Source of the DNA: JALZMG01 sp963739975
Lineage (GTDB): Bacteria > Actinomycetota > Acidimicrobiia > Acidimicrobiales > Ilumatobacteraceae
NCBI GenBank assembly: GCA_963739975.1
Contig: CAVUCK010000008.1
Location: forward strand, 1-64,000
Direction of reading: 5' to 3'
DNA: 64,000 bases
Made by a program: the position numbers and the translations under genes. How positions within the stretch are numbered: position 1 is the first letter of the stretch; each line of letters opens with the position of its first letter. Positions 17,324 through 24,959 of the stretch are shown here, piece by piece. The notes below the pieces were generated by a model. That model worked only from the letters and a program-made list of their open reading frames with translations, had not been told where the DNA came from and did no database searches.

Positions 17324-19663
17324 GTGATCGACAGCCCGGCGGCGAGCCCCGCGCTGGGCCTCTCGGCCGCCGAGGTCGCCGAGCGCGCCGCCGACGGCCG
17401 CATCAACACGTTCGCCGCCAGCGCCGGTCGCAGCACCTGGCAGATCGTCGCCGCCAACGTCTTCACGCTGTTCAACCTCATCGTCGGCGTGCTGTTCGTG
17501 GTGATGCTCTTCGTCGGTCCGATCCAGGACTCCCTGTTCGGGCTCGTCGCCATCGCCAACACGCTGATCGGCACCGTGCAGGAACTGCGGGCCAAGCGGT
17601 CGCTCGAGCGCCTGGCGCTGATCGGGCGACCCAAGGTCAGCGCCCGCCGTGACGGCGTCGTGGCCGAGCTCCAGCCGGACCAGGTCGTCGTCGACGACGT
17701 GCTCCTCCTGTCGAGCGGGACCCAGGCCGTCGTCGACGGCGTCGTGCTCGAGGCCACCGCGCTGGAGATCGACGAGTCGCTGCTCACCGGCGAGTCCGAT
17801 CCCGTCGCCAAGCAGCCGGGCGACCGCGTGATGTCGGGCAGCTTCGTCGTCGCCGGCACGGGCACGATGGGCGTGACCGCCGTCGGCGGCGACTCGTACG
17901 CCGCTCAGCTGGTCACCGAGGCGAGCCGCTTCCAGGTCGTCCACAGCCAGATCCGCGCCGACATCGACCGCGTGCTCAAGCTGGTGACGTGGGTCATCCT
18001 CCCCATCTCGGCGCTCCTGGCGTTCAGCCAGCTGCGCGACGGCGAGAACCTGAACGACGCGATCAGCGGCACCGTCGCCGGGATCATCACGATGATCCCC
18101 GAAGGCCTCGTGCTGCTGACCAGCATCGCGTTCGCCGTCGGCGTCGTCCGGCTGGGTCGTCAGGGATGCCTGGTCCAGGAGCTCGGCGCCGTGGAGGGCC
18201 TGGCCCGCGTCGACGTGGTGTGCGCCGACAAGACGGGCACCCTCACCGAGGACCGGATGGAGGTCGGCGAGGTCCTGCCACTCGACGGCGCCGACGATGG
18301 CCAGATCGGCACCGTGCTGGCCGCGCTGGCCGCCTCGGACGAGGCGCCGAACCCGTCGATGCAGGCGATCGGCACCGCCTTCGCCCAGTCGCCGGGCTGG
18401 TCGCCGAGCGGCCGAGCGGCCTTCTCCTCGGCGCGCAAGTGGAGCGGCATCTCCTTCGGCGACCACGGCAACTGGCTGATCGGCGCGCCGGAGATGTTGC
18501 TGCCGGCCGGTTCGCCGGCGATCGCCGAGGCCGGCACGCGCGCCGACCAGGGCCTGCGCGTGCTGCTCCTCGGCCACGGCTCCGTCGCCGTCGACGCCAC
18601 CGACGCACCCGGCGTCGTCACCCCGACGGCGCTCGTCGTGCTGGCCCAGGCCGTTCGCCCTGACAGCGGACCGACGCTGGAGTACTTCCGTGACCAGGGC
18701 GTCGCCGTCAAGGTGATCTCCGGCGACGACCCGCGCACGGTCGGCGCCATCGCCTCGCGCCTCGGTCTCGAACGGGCCGAGCACCCGGTCGACGCTCGCG
18801 GGTTGGGGGACGACGCCAGCGCCATCGCCACGGCGGTCGAGACGGGCTCCGTGTTCGGTCGGGTCACGCCGCACCAGAAGCGGGAGATGGTCGGCGCGCT
18901 GCAGGCCCAGGGCCACACGGTGGCGATGACGGGCGACGGCGTCAACGACGTGCTGGCGCTGAAGGACGCTGACGTCGGGATCTCGATGGGCTCGGGTTCG
19001 GCGGCGACGCGCTCCGTGGCGCAGCTGGTGCTGCTGCAGAACAAGTTCTCCGTGCTCCCGAGCGTGGTCGCCGAGGGCCGCAAGGTCATCGGCAACATCG
19101 AGCGGGTCGCCAAGCTGTTCCTCACCAAGACGATGTACGGGGCGCTGATGGCGGTGGCCGTCGGCGTCATCGGGCTGCCCTTCCCGTTCCTCCCGCGGCA
19201 CCTGACGATCGTCACCGCCCTGACCATCGGCATCCCTTCGTTCGTCCTGGCGTTCGCGCCGAACAAGGACCTCGTGGCGCCGGAGATGGTCAAGCGCGTG
19301 CTGCGGTTCAGCATCCCCGCCGGCGCCATCGCCACGATGTGCTCGTTCGGCAGCTACTGGGTGTGTCGTGTCTACGTCGACTCGACGCTGGAAGAGGACC
19401 GCACGACGGCGACGATCTCGCTGCTCATCGTCGGGCTCGGGGTGCTGGTGGCGGTCGCCCGCCCGCTCGTGCCGTGGAAGGTGGCCCTCGTGGCGGCGAT
19501 GGCCGGGCTGTTCGCCCTGTGCTTCGCCATCCCCAAGGCGCGCGAGGTGCTGGCCTTGGAACCGGGCGACGCGCCGGAGACGCTGATCACCGTGCTCGTG
19601 TCGCTGGTCGGCGTGGCGGCGGTCATCGTGATCGGCCAGCACACCATCCCGCGCCGGGTCTGA
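17324..19663 (+). CDS. ctpE: CtpE-like P-type cation ATPase
   Basis: A 779-residue P-type ATPase. The actuator domain carries LLTGESDPVAKQ (TGES loop). The ion-site helix is IITMIPEGLVLLTSIAF. The phosphorylation motif is VVCADKTGTLTED. The hinge shows VAMTGDGVNDVLALKDADVGI. About ten hydrophobic helices are present, including ANVFTLFNLIVGVLFVVML at the N-terminus. There is no N-terminal heavy-metal CxxC domain. The PEGLVLLTS helix and VRLGRQGCLVQELGAVEGLARVD match mycobacterial CtpE, reported to import calcium. I chose GTG at 17324 because the in-frame sequence before it lies in the dispersed repeat. It converges with the response-regulator gene with a 2-bp gap. Confidence 0.85.
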   Translation: MIDSPAASPALGLSAAEVAERAADGRINTFAASAGRSTWQIVAANVFTLFNLIVGVLFVVMLFVGPIQDSLFGLVAIANTLIGTVQELRAKRSLERLALIGRPKVSARRDGVVAELQPDQVVVDDVLLLSSGTQAVVDGVVLEATALEIDESLLTGESDPVAKQPGDRVMSGSFVVAGTGTMGVTAVGGDSYAAQLVTEASRFQVVHSQIRADIDRVLKLVTWVILPISALLAFSQLRDGENLNDAISGTVAGIITMIPEGLVLLTSIAFAVGVVRLGRQGCLVQELGAVEGLARVDVVCADKTGTLTEDRMEVGEVLPLDGADDGQIGTVLAALAASDEAPNPSMQAIGTAFAQSPGWSPSGRAAFSSARKWSGISFGDHGNWLIGAPEMLLPAGSPAIAEAGTRADQGLRVLLLGHGSVAVDATDAPGVVTPTALVVLAQAVRPDSGPTLEYFRDQGVAVKVISGDDPRTVGAIASRLGLERAEHPVDARGLGDDASAIATAVETGSVFGRVTPHQKREMVGALQAQGHTVAMTGDGVNDVLALKDADVGISMGSGSAATRSVAQLVLLQNKFSVLPSVVAEGRKVIGNIERVAKLFLTKTMYGALMAVAVGVIGLPFPFLPRHLTIVTALTIGIPSFVLAFAPNKDLVAPEMVKRVLRFSIPAGAIATMCSFGSYWVCRVYVDSTLEEDRTTATISLLIVGLGVLVAVARPLVPWKVALVAAMAGLFALCFAIPKAREVLALEPGDAPETLITVLVSLVGVAAVIVIGQHTIPRRV

Positions 19664-19665
19664 TC

Positions 19666-20301
19666 TCAGCCGCGCCAGCCGTCGATGCGGCGGTGGTCGG
19701 GGCGGAAGCCGTGCTCCAGGCCCCACAGGACGGCCTGCGGGCGGGTCGAGATGCCGATCTTGCGGTACAGGCTGCGGATGTACGACTTGATCGAGTTGAT
19801 CGACAGGCACGTCAGCTTGGCGATGTCGGCGTTGCTGCGGGCCTGGGTGATGAGGGCCAGGATCTCGGCTTCCCGGTCGGTCAGCCCCTCGCTCCGCCCG
19901 GGCCAGTCCTGGGACACCCCGTGCGTCCGCGGTGGGGTCGGACTGACGACCACTTCACCGGCGTGGATCGACTCCAGCGCGGCGACCAGCTGGGCGGCCG
20001 GGAGCGTCTTGGACAGGTAGCCGCTGGCACCCTTGGCCAAGGCACTCTCGATGAGGTGGGGCTGGAAGTTCCACGTGTACACGGCGACCCGCGTGGCGTG
20101 CGGGTTGGCCGTCAGCACCTCGACGTCGTCGTGATCGGCCTCGGCCTGGGCAAACGTGTCGTAGAGCGCGATGTCCACGTCCTGGGCGACGGGCCGGTTG
20201 GCATCGATCTCGACGATCTGCACGCGGTCCTGGTACTGCTCGAACATCTTGGCCAACCCGGCCAAGACCACCTCGTAGTCGTCGACGAGCGCGAGGCGCA
20301 A
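19666..20301 (-). CDS. LuxR/NarL-type response regulator
   Basis: A receiver-type domain begins LRLALVDDYEVVLAGLAKMFEQY and continues to AKGASGYLSKTLPAAQLVAAL. The acidic pair DD and the Lys of SKT are present, and IDIALYDT contains the candidate phospho-acceptor Asp. The LuxR helix-turn-helix is LTDREAEILALITQARSNADIAKLTCLSINSIKSYIRSLYRKIGI. The likely start is TTG at 20301, directly before the receiver; an ATG at 20385 would add residues encoded across the palindromic promoter region. It diverges from a STAS-domain gene. It may bind the GGGGT/ACCCC palindromes between them. No histidine kinase is visible in the window. Confidence 0.8.
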   Translation of the reverse strand: MRLALVDDYEVVLAGLAKMFEQYQDRVQIVEIDANRPVAQDVDIALYDTFAQAEADHDDVEVLTANPHATRVAVYTWNFQPHLIESALAKGASGYLSKTLPAAQLVAALESIHAGEVVVSPTPPRTHGVSQDWPGRSEGLTDREAEILALITQARSNADIAKLTCLSINSIKSYIRSLYRKIGISTRPQAVLWGLEHGFRPDHRRIDGWRG

Positions 20302-20330
20302 GCGGCAGGTGCCGACACGGGACCACGATA

Positions 20331-20378
20331 AATCACCCCTAAGGGTGTGCTCAAGCCACCTGAAGGGGTGGTTAGGTA
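20331..20378. promoter_or_regulatory. Palindromic operator candidates between divergent regulator genes
   Basis: Two near-palindromes lie side by side: tcacccctaagggtgt at about 20333-20348 and ccacctgaaggggtgg at about 20357-20372. Both have the ACCCC-N-GGGGT shape of NarL/LuxR-type regulator sites. They are placed between the response-regulator gene and the STAS gene, so autoregulation and control of the STAS gene are plausible. Confidence 0.45.
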
Positions 20379-20420
20379 GCCCCATGACGATTGCCGCTGC
20401 TGCGTCCGGAGGGAGGCTCG

Positions 20421-20711
20421 GTGGAACGGTTCGAGCTGCGCGCCCACGGTGCCGGTGTCGTGGTTGCCGAGGGCGAGCTCGATCTCGACGCCGTTTCGAC
20501 GATGCGCGCCTGCCTGGCCGACCCGTCGATCACGACGATCGATCTGGCCGCCGTGACGTTCATCGACTCCTCCGTCATCGCCGTGCTCCTCGAGGCCCAT
20601 CGCCTGCGCCAACCGACCGGCGGGTTGCGGCTGCGCCGACCGAGCCGGCAGGTGCAGCGGGTGCTGCAGCTGAGCGGCGTCGACCGCTGGCTGCCCACCG
20701 ACTCGAGATGA
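20421..20711 (+). CDS. STAS-domain protein (anti-anti-sigma type)
   Basis: A 96-residue single STAS domain. The family strand-helix pattern is VVVAEGELDLDAVSTMRACL, ITTIDLAAVTFIDSSVIAVLLEAHRL and GGLRLRRPSRQVQRVLQLSGVDRWL. The phosphorylatable Ser position of SpoIIAA/RsbV proteins is kept in FIDSSVIAVL. The GTG at 20421 follows GGAGGGAGG at proper spacing. Partners (anti-sigma kinase, SpoIIE phosphatase) are not adjacent; a decayed GAF gene at 39.5 kb may be unrelated. It likely acts in a partner-switching stress cascade. Confidence 0.8.
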   Translation: MERFELRAHGAGVVVAEGELDLDAVSTMRACLADPSITTIDLAAVTFIDSSVIAVLLEAHRLRQPTGGLRLRRPSRQVQRVLQLSGVDRWLPTDSR

Positions 20712-20772
20712 TCCGTTCTGGCCGTCGCAATCGACCGCTGTGACGCGATCGGAGCGGCCAGAACCGATCATC
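20707..20772. terminator. Bidirectional terminator containing both stop codons
   Basis: An 18-nt inverted repeat, GATGATCCGTTCTGGCCG against CGGCCAGAACCGATCATC, has one mismatch and a 30-nt loop. The STAS stop codon lies in the left arm and the aspartate decarboxylase stop codon in or beside the right arm. It terminates two convergent transcripts. Confidence 0.75.
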
Positions 20773-22315
20773 AGAGGCCATCGACGACGGCGACGATGGC
20801 CGCACCGACCTGGCGCAGCTCGTCGGCGTCGAGGGACGCCAACGACACGCGGGCGTCCCATCCGGCGCATCCGAACAGGTACCCGGGCTGGACGATCACC
20901 CCGTGGTCGCGGGCCAGGGCCGTCGCCACCTCCTGCGGGTCGACCTGCTCGGCGACCCGGGTGGCCACCTCGGCACCGCGGCGCGCCGCCGTGACCGCCA
21001 GCACGTCGACGAGCGCGTAGTAGAAGCTGTCGCGGCCGCCGACCATCGGCACCCCGAGCGGTTCGATCAGCGCCTCGATGCGGGTGCGCAGCTCGGCCCG
21101 GACCGCCTCGAAGTAGGTGCGGCCGCGTGGCAGCAGGTAGGCCAGCGCGAACAGCGCCATCTGCACCTGGTCCGGCGTGGCCAGCCCGGCGATGTTGTGC
21201 AGGGCGACCTCGCGGCTGTCCGCCACCAGCCGGTCGACGAAGGAGAGCGTGGCGACGTCGGACGTCATCGAGCCGTAGCGAACGGACTGGGCGGCCCGCG
21301 TCGGCGCGTCCTGGCGACGCAGCAGGTCGTCGACCACGTTGTCGTGGTGGACGGCGATGAACCCGAGCCGTGATCCGGTGGCGCCGAAGTTCTTGGAGAA
21401 CGAGTGCAGCACGATGACGTTGCGCGGCAGCTCGGTCATCGTGCCGTGGAACCCGTCGACGAACGTGGCGTAGACGGTGTCGGCGACGATGATCAGGTCC
21501 GGCCGATCCACGGTGACGAGGGTGTGCAGCTGGGCGAGGCGCGCCGCCGGCAGCGCCCGGCTGTCGGGGTTGCCGGGGTTGACGATGAAGAACGCCTTGA
21601 TCGCCGGGTCACGCAGCTGCTCGAACGGATCTTCGCCGAACCGATCGGGATGGTGCGGATCGGAGGCCAGCTCGACGACGTCGAGGCCGAAGTCCTCGAG
21701 CACCGGGATCTGCAGGTACGGCGTGAAGATCGGCGTGGCGATGGCGATCTTGTCCCCCGGCGCGACCAGCGCGTTCTCGCGCAGCGTGCGGAACAGGTAC
21801 GACATCGCCGCCGCCCCGCCCTCCGTGGCGAAGACCTTGTACGTGCCGGCCGGGGCGAACGGGCTGCCGATGACGGTCAGCAGGTACCGCTGCAGGATCC
21901 GCTCGACGTGGCGCAGGACGCGTGGCGGTGACGGGTAGCCGGCGCCGAGCACGCCGTGCACCAGCTCGTGGACCAGCGCGTCGGGCCGGTGGTCGAACTC
22001 CTGCTGGCAGTAGGCGATCGCCTCGGCCAGGAGCGTTCCGCCAGCCGATCCGTCGTCGGCAGCCTCGAGCAAGCGGTCGGCGATGCCATCGGCGGGCGGC
22101 GGGCGGCCCCAGTGGGCGTCGCCGCTGGCCCGCTCGGCCTCGCCGACGGCGAACTGCCCGAGCGTGAAGAACGCCGCTCGGGGCTCAGTGGCCAGCCAGT
22201 TGGGCTGCCCACGGCCGGCATCGAGGACCGGGTGCCCGGACGACCGAGCGGCGGCGGCGACGGCGGACTGCAGCTCGAACGTGCTTGGTGGGCGCTGGGC
22301 CGAGCCGTCAGTCAT
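20771..22315 (-). CDS. aspD: Aspartate 4-decarboxylase (L-aspartate to L-alanine + CO2)
   Basis: A 514-residue PLP enzyme of the bifunctional aspartate aminotransferase / beta-decarboxylase family (normal length about 530). It carries the long N-terminal region typical of this group (DAGRGQPNWLATEPRAAFF, DHRPDALVHELVHGVLG). The aminotransferase core is FIVNPGNPDSRALP, ADTVYATFVDGFHG and HSFSKNFGATGSRLGFIAV, with the PLP Lys at about residue 309. The C-terminal VQPGYLFGCAGWDARVSLAS is the substrate carboxylate region. It overlaps the end of the upstream MprF-like gene by 8 bp, so both are made together. AspT-type antiporter genes, a frequent partner, are absent. The pairing with a lipid aminoacyltransferase suggests it supplies alanine. 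Confidence 0.85.
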   Translation of the reverse strand: MTDGSAQRPPSTFELQSAVAAAARSSGHPVLDAGRGQPNWLATEPRAAFFTLGQFAVGEAERASGDAHWGRPPPADGIADRLLEAADDGSAGGTLLAEAIAYCQQEFDHRPDALVHELVHGVLGAGYPSPPRVLRHVERILQRYLLTVIGSPFAPAGTYKVFATEGGAAAMSYLFRTLRENALVAPGDKIAIATPIFTPYLQIPVLEDFGLDVVELASDPHHPDRFGEDPFEQLRDPAIKAFFIVNPGNPDSRALPAARLAQLHTLVTVDRPDLIIVADTVYATFVDGFHGTMTELPRNVIVLHSFSKNFGATGSRLGFIAVHHDNVVDDLLRRQDAPTRAAQSVRYGSMTSDVATLSFVDRLVADSREVALHNIAGLATPDQVQMALFALAYLLPRGRTYFEAVRAELRTRIEALIEPLGVPMVGGRDSFYYALVDVLAVTAARRGAEVATRVAEQVDPQEVATALARDHGVIVQPGYLFGCAGWDARVSLASLDADELRQVGAAIVAVVDGL

Positions 22316-24767
22316 CGTGGGGGGCTGTGGCCTTGTGCGGGCGCACCATGTCGAGCGACATGACGAGCCAGTCCTTGGCCGTGGCGTCGGGCATGTAGGC
22401 CCGGGCGACGGCGATGCCGATCTCGGCCAACGCCGTCGAGTCCGGGAAGACCAAGTACATCGGACGCAGCTCGGGCTGGAACTTGCGCTTGAACGAGAAC
22501 AGCGACTGGAAGCCGTAGTACGGCTCCAGCGTGTCGCCCAGGAAGTCGAGCAGGCGCTGCAGCACCGCTTGGTCGCTGTCCTCGGCCATGGTCTCGGGCG
22601 CCTTGGCCAGCGGCGCCGCCGACAGGCTGATGTACTGGTAGCCCTCCTCCTTGAAGCGCAGCGCGGACGCCCCGATCATGAACTCCATCACCGGACGGAA
22701 GCCGTGGTCGCGGCGGCGCATCAGGTCGATCGTCCAGCCGACGACCTTGCCGTCGACGCCGATCGGCATCCACGACGTGAACCCCTCGACGGTCTGGTCG
22801 GCGTCGACGGCGAGGTGCAGGCGCACGTCGGGGTCGTCGGCCTCGGCGAGGGAGCCGAGCGTGAAGCCCATCTCCGGCAGCGACTTGTCCGCCACCCAGC
22901 CGCCGCTGATCGCCCGCAGCTGGTCGGTCACGACGGGCTTGGCGTCCGCCCATTTGGTGACCTCGAGGCGGACGTCCTGCTTGCCGGCCTTGTTGATCGC
23001 CGTGCGGATGTCCTGCCACTGCTTGCCCTTGAACTCGAGGTGCTCGACCGGGATGATGCTGTCCTCGGCGACCTGGACGACCTTCCAGTGCAGTTGCGGG
23101 GCCAGCGCGGCCGTCTCGACGCCGGCGGCGAAAAGGCACGGGATCCAGCCGCGATCGAAGCAGAACTCGTCGAACTCCTTGAGCGCCTCCACGCGCTGCT
23201 CCAACGGGCCGACCGGATCGGCAAGGCACAGGGCGACGGAGCCGACGACGCGGTAGCCGATCGCCGTCTGCCCGTCGGCGGACAGCCAGACCGTGTTGCC
23301 CTTCCACGTCAGCATCCACTCGATCGACGACGACCCGTGCTGGGCCAGCAACTGGCGCAGCCGGGCATCCTGCTCGGGCACGGGGCGAGCCCGGCGCGTG
23401 GCGTAGATCAACCCGATGACGCTGACGACGATGGTGATGATCCACACGGCACCGATCGACGTGACGAACCAGGTCGCGGCGCGCGTGTCGGGCTCGATGT
23501 TGCCGCTCGGGGTGAAGATCAGCCGGCTGAAGAACTCACCGACCATGTCGGCGAGCGTGGCGTTCGGGGTGAAGTCGTCTTGGAGGACGAGGAAGCCGAT
23601 CCACGTGTAGGCGAAGAGGCAGACCGCCACGACGATCAGACGCCGGACGACGCGCAGCAGCGAACGCGCCCCGACCACTGCGCTGAAGGCGCGGAACGTG
23701 ACGAGCAGGAGCACGAGCTGGGCACCGACGTTGATGAGGCTGGCTGTCCGCTCGGCGCTGGCTTCGACGAACAACAACGAGACGAACGAGAGGGCGAGCA
23801 GCGCGGTCGTGATGACCCACGCCAAACGCCGCCCGCGACGGAGCCCGTCGGCCAGCACCAGGAGTGCCAGGGCGAAGATGGCGCCGAACAGCGTCGCGCC
23901 CGAGTCCTGCTGGGCCTGGTCGGTGACCTGCGTGTGGAAGGGTCCGCCGTTGCCCGGGAAGACGGACTCGATCAGCCCGGCGATCGCGGCGACGGCGATC
24001 ACCAGCGCCACGATGGCCCGCTGCGTGCGCCGGCCGAAGTCGAGCTTCGGCGGATGCAGGCGGCGGGTGATCAGCAGCGGTCCGGCGATCAGCCCGACGA
24101 CCCACGAGACGAAGTGCTCGACGTCCCAGAGCAGGCCGGAGTCGAGCACCATGACCAGGAGGTAGGCCGAGACGCCGACGCGCACGCGGCGGCGCCAGAC
24201 CGGCTGCATCACGGCCGTCAGCGCGGCGACAACGGCGAACCCGCCGGCGGAGATCCCGAGGTCCCGCTCGCGGGCCAGGCGGGTGGCCCAGGTCCAGCCC
24301 GTGCCCTCGAAGCCGTCGAGGAAGCCGGCGGTGATCAACGCACCGAGGGCCTGGCCGCCGAGGACCACGAGCAGCGTGCGCCAGTGCCCGACCCGCCGCT
24401 CGTAGGTGCTGGCGGCGAGGACCAACAGGATGAGGATCGGGATGTAGACGATCAGCTGCGGTGAGAAGAACTGACCGATCAGGAGCGTCAGCCACTTGCC
24501 GTCCTGCAGCGCCGGAAGGCCGTAGGCGACGTCGTCGAACAGCTGCGAACCTTCTTCGACGCCCTCCCACAGTGCACCGGTCACCACCCCGGCGAGGAGG
24601 ACGCAGAGCACGAGCGCAGTGGTCGCCCAGTACCTGGCGAGGAGATCCACGACCCAGCGCAGGCCGCGCTTGGGTGCCTCGGCGTCGCCGTGGGCGACGT
24701 CGCTCGCCGGCTCGCTCGGCTCGGGCGACGGTTCAGCGCCGAGCGTGGCCACGGGTGCCTCACTCAC
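22308..24767 (-). CDS. MprF-like aminoacyl-phosphatidylglycerol synthase (DUF2156)
   Basis: An 819-residue membrane protein with about twelve to fourteen hydrophobic helices in residues 35-490. These include YWATTALVLCVLLAGVV and a rhomboid-like block with YERRVGHWRTLLVVLGGQALG. A cytosolic C-terminal DUF2156 acyltransferase domain follows: IGYRVVGSVALCLADPVGP, EFCFDRGWIPCLFAAG, GFTSWMPIG, LMRRRDHGFRPVMEFMI, YYGFQSLFSFKRKFQPELRPMYLVF. Family members transfer Lys or Ala from aminoacyl-tRNA to phosphatidylglycerol; the amino acid cannot be read directly. GTG at 24767 follows CGGAGG. Cotranscription with an alanine-making enzyme argues for alanine, which is inference. The mycobacterial LysX arrangement, fused to LysRS, is not present. 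Confidence 0.8.
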   Translation of the reverse strand: MSEAPVATLGAEPSPEPSEPASDVAHGDAEAPKRGLRWVVDLLARYWATTALVLCVLLAGVVTGALWEGVEEGSQLFDDVAYGLPALQDGKWLTLLIGQFFSPQLIVYIPILILLVLAASTYERRVGHWRTLLVVLGGQALGALITAGFLDGFEGTGWTWATRLARERDLGISAGGFAVVAALTAVMQPVWRRRVRVGVSAYLLVMVLDSGLLWDVEHFVSWVVGLIAGPLLITRRLHPPKLDFGRRTQRAIVALVIAVAAIAGLIESVFPGNGGPFHTQVTDQAQQDSGATLFGAIFALALLVLADGLRRGRRLAWVITTALLALSFVSLLFVEASAERTASLINVGAQLVLLLVTFRAFSAVVGARSLLRVVRRLIVVAVCLFAYTWIGFLVLQDDFTPNATLADMVGEFFSRLIFTPSGNIEPDTRAATWFVTSIGAVWIITIVVSVIGLIYATRRARPVPEQDARLRQLLAQHGSSSIEWMLTWKGNTVWLSADGQTAIGYRVVGSVALCLADPVGPLEQRVEALKEFDEFCFDRGWIPCLFAAGVETAALAPQLHWKVVQVAEDSIIPVEHLEFKGKQWQDIRTAINKAGKQDVRLEVTKWADAKPVVTDQLRAISGGWVADKSLPEMGFTLGSLAEADDPDVRLHLAVDADQTVEGFTSWMPIGVDGKVVGWTIDLMRRRDHGFRPVMEFMIGASALRFKEEGYQYISLSAAPLAKAPETMAEDSDQAVLQRLLDFLGDTLEPYYGFQSLFSFKRKFQPELRPMYLVFPDSTALAEIGIAVARAYMPDATAKDWLVMSLDMVRPHKATAPHDD

Positions 24768-24834
24768 GCGGGAGCCTCCGACCTGAACACGTCAAGCATC
24801 ATCGCACGCCGCGCCCACCGCGCCCGGCCTCCTC

Positions 24835-24932
24835 CATCGGAGGGTTTCGGCGCACCGGAGGGCCTGCGGCCCGGACGGGGGGCACGAAACCCTCGGATGC
24901 ACGAACGCCTCGGGTGCACGAACCCCTCGGAT
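24835..24932. repeat. Three 17-bp tandem repeats with an inverted copy
   Basis: 24882-24932 contains gcacgaaaccctcggat, gcacgaacgcctcgggt and gcacgaacccctcggat in tandem. An inverted relative, catcggagggtttcggcgc, lies at 24835-24853 and can pair with the first unit. They occupy the region between the divergent mprF-like and spermidine-synthase-like genes, where promoters must lie. They may be operator sites or a hairpin. Confidence 0.7.
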
Positions 24933-24959
24933 GGGGCGGGGTCGGTAGGTTCCGGGGTG

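Noticed and set aside
16919..19810. 963-codon open frame on the minus strand opposite the CtpE-like ATPase
   Set aside because: It is antisense to a gene with complete P-type ATPase motifs. Its translation is Arg/Asp/His-rich low complexity without domains, a usual by-product of high third-position G/C.
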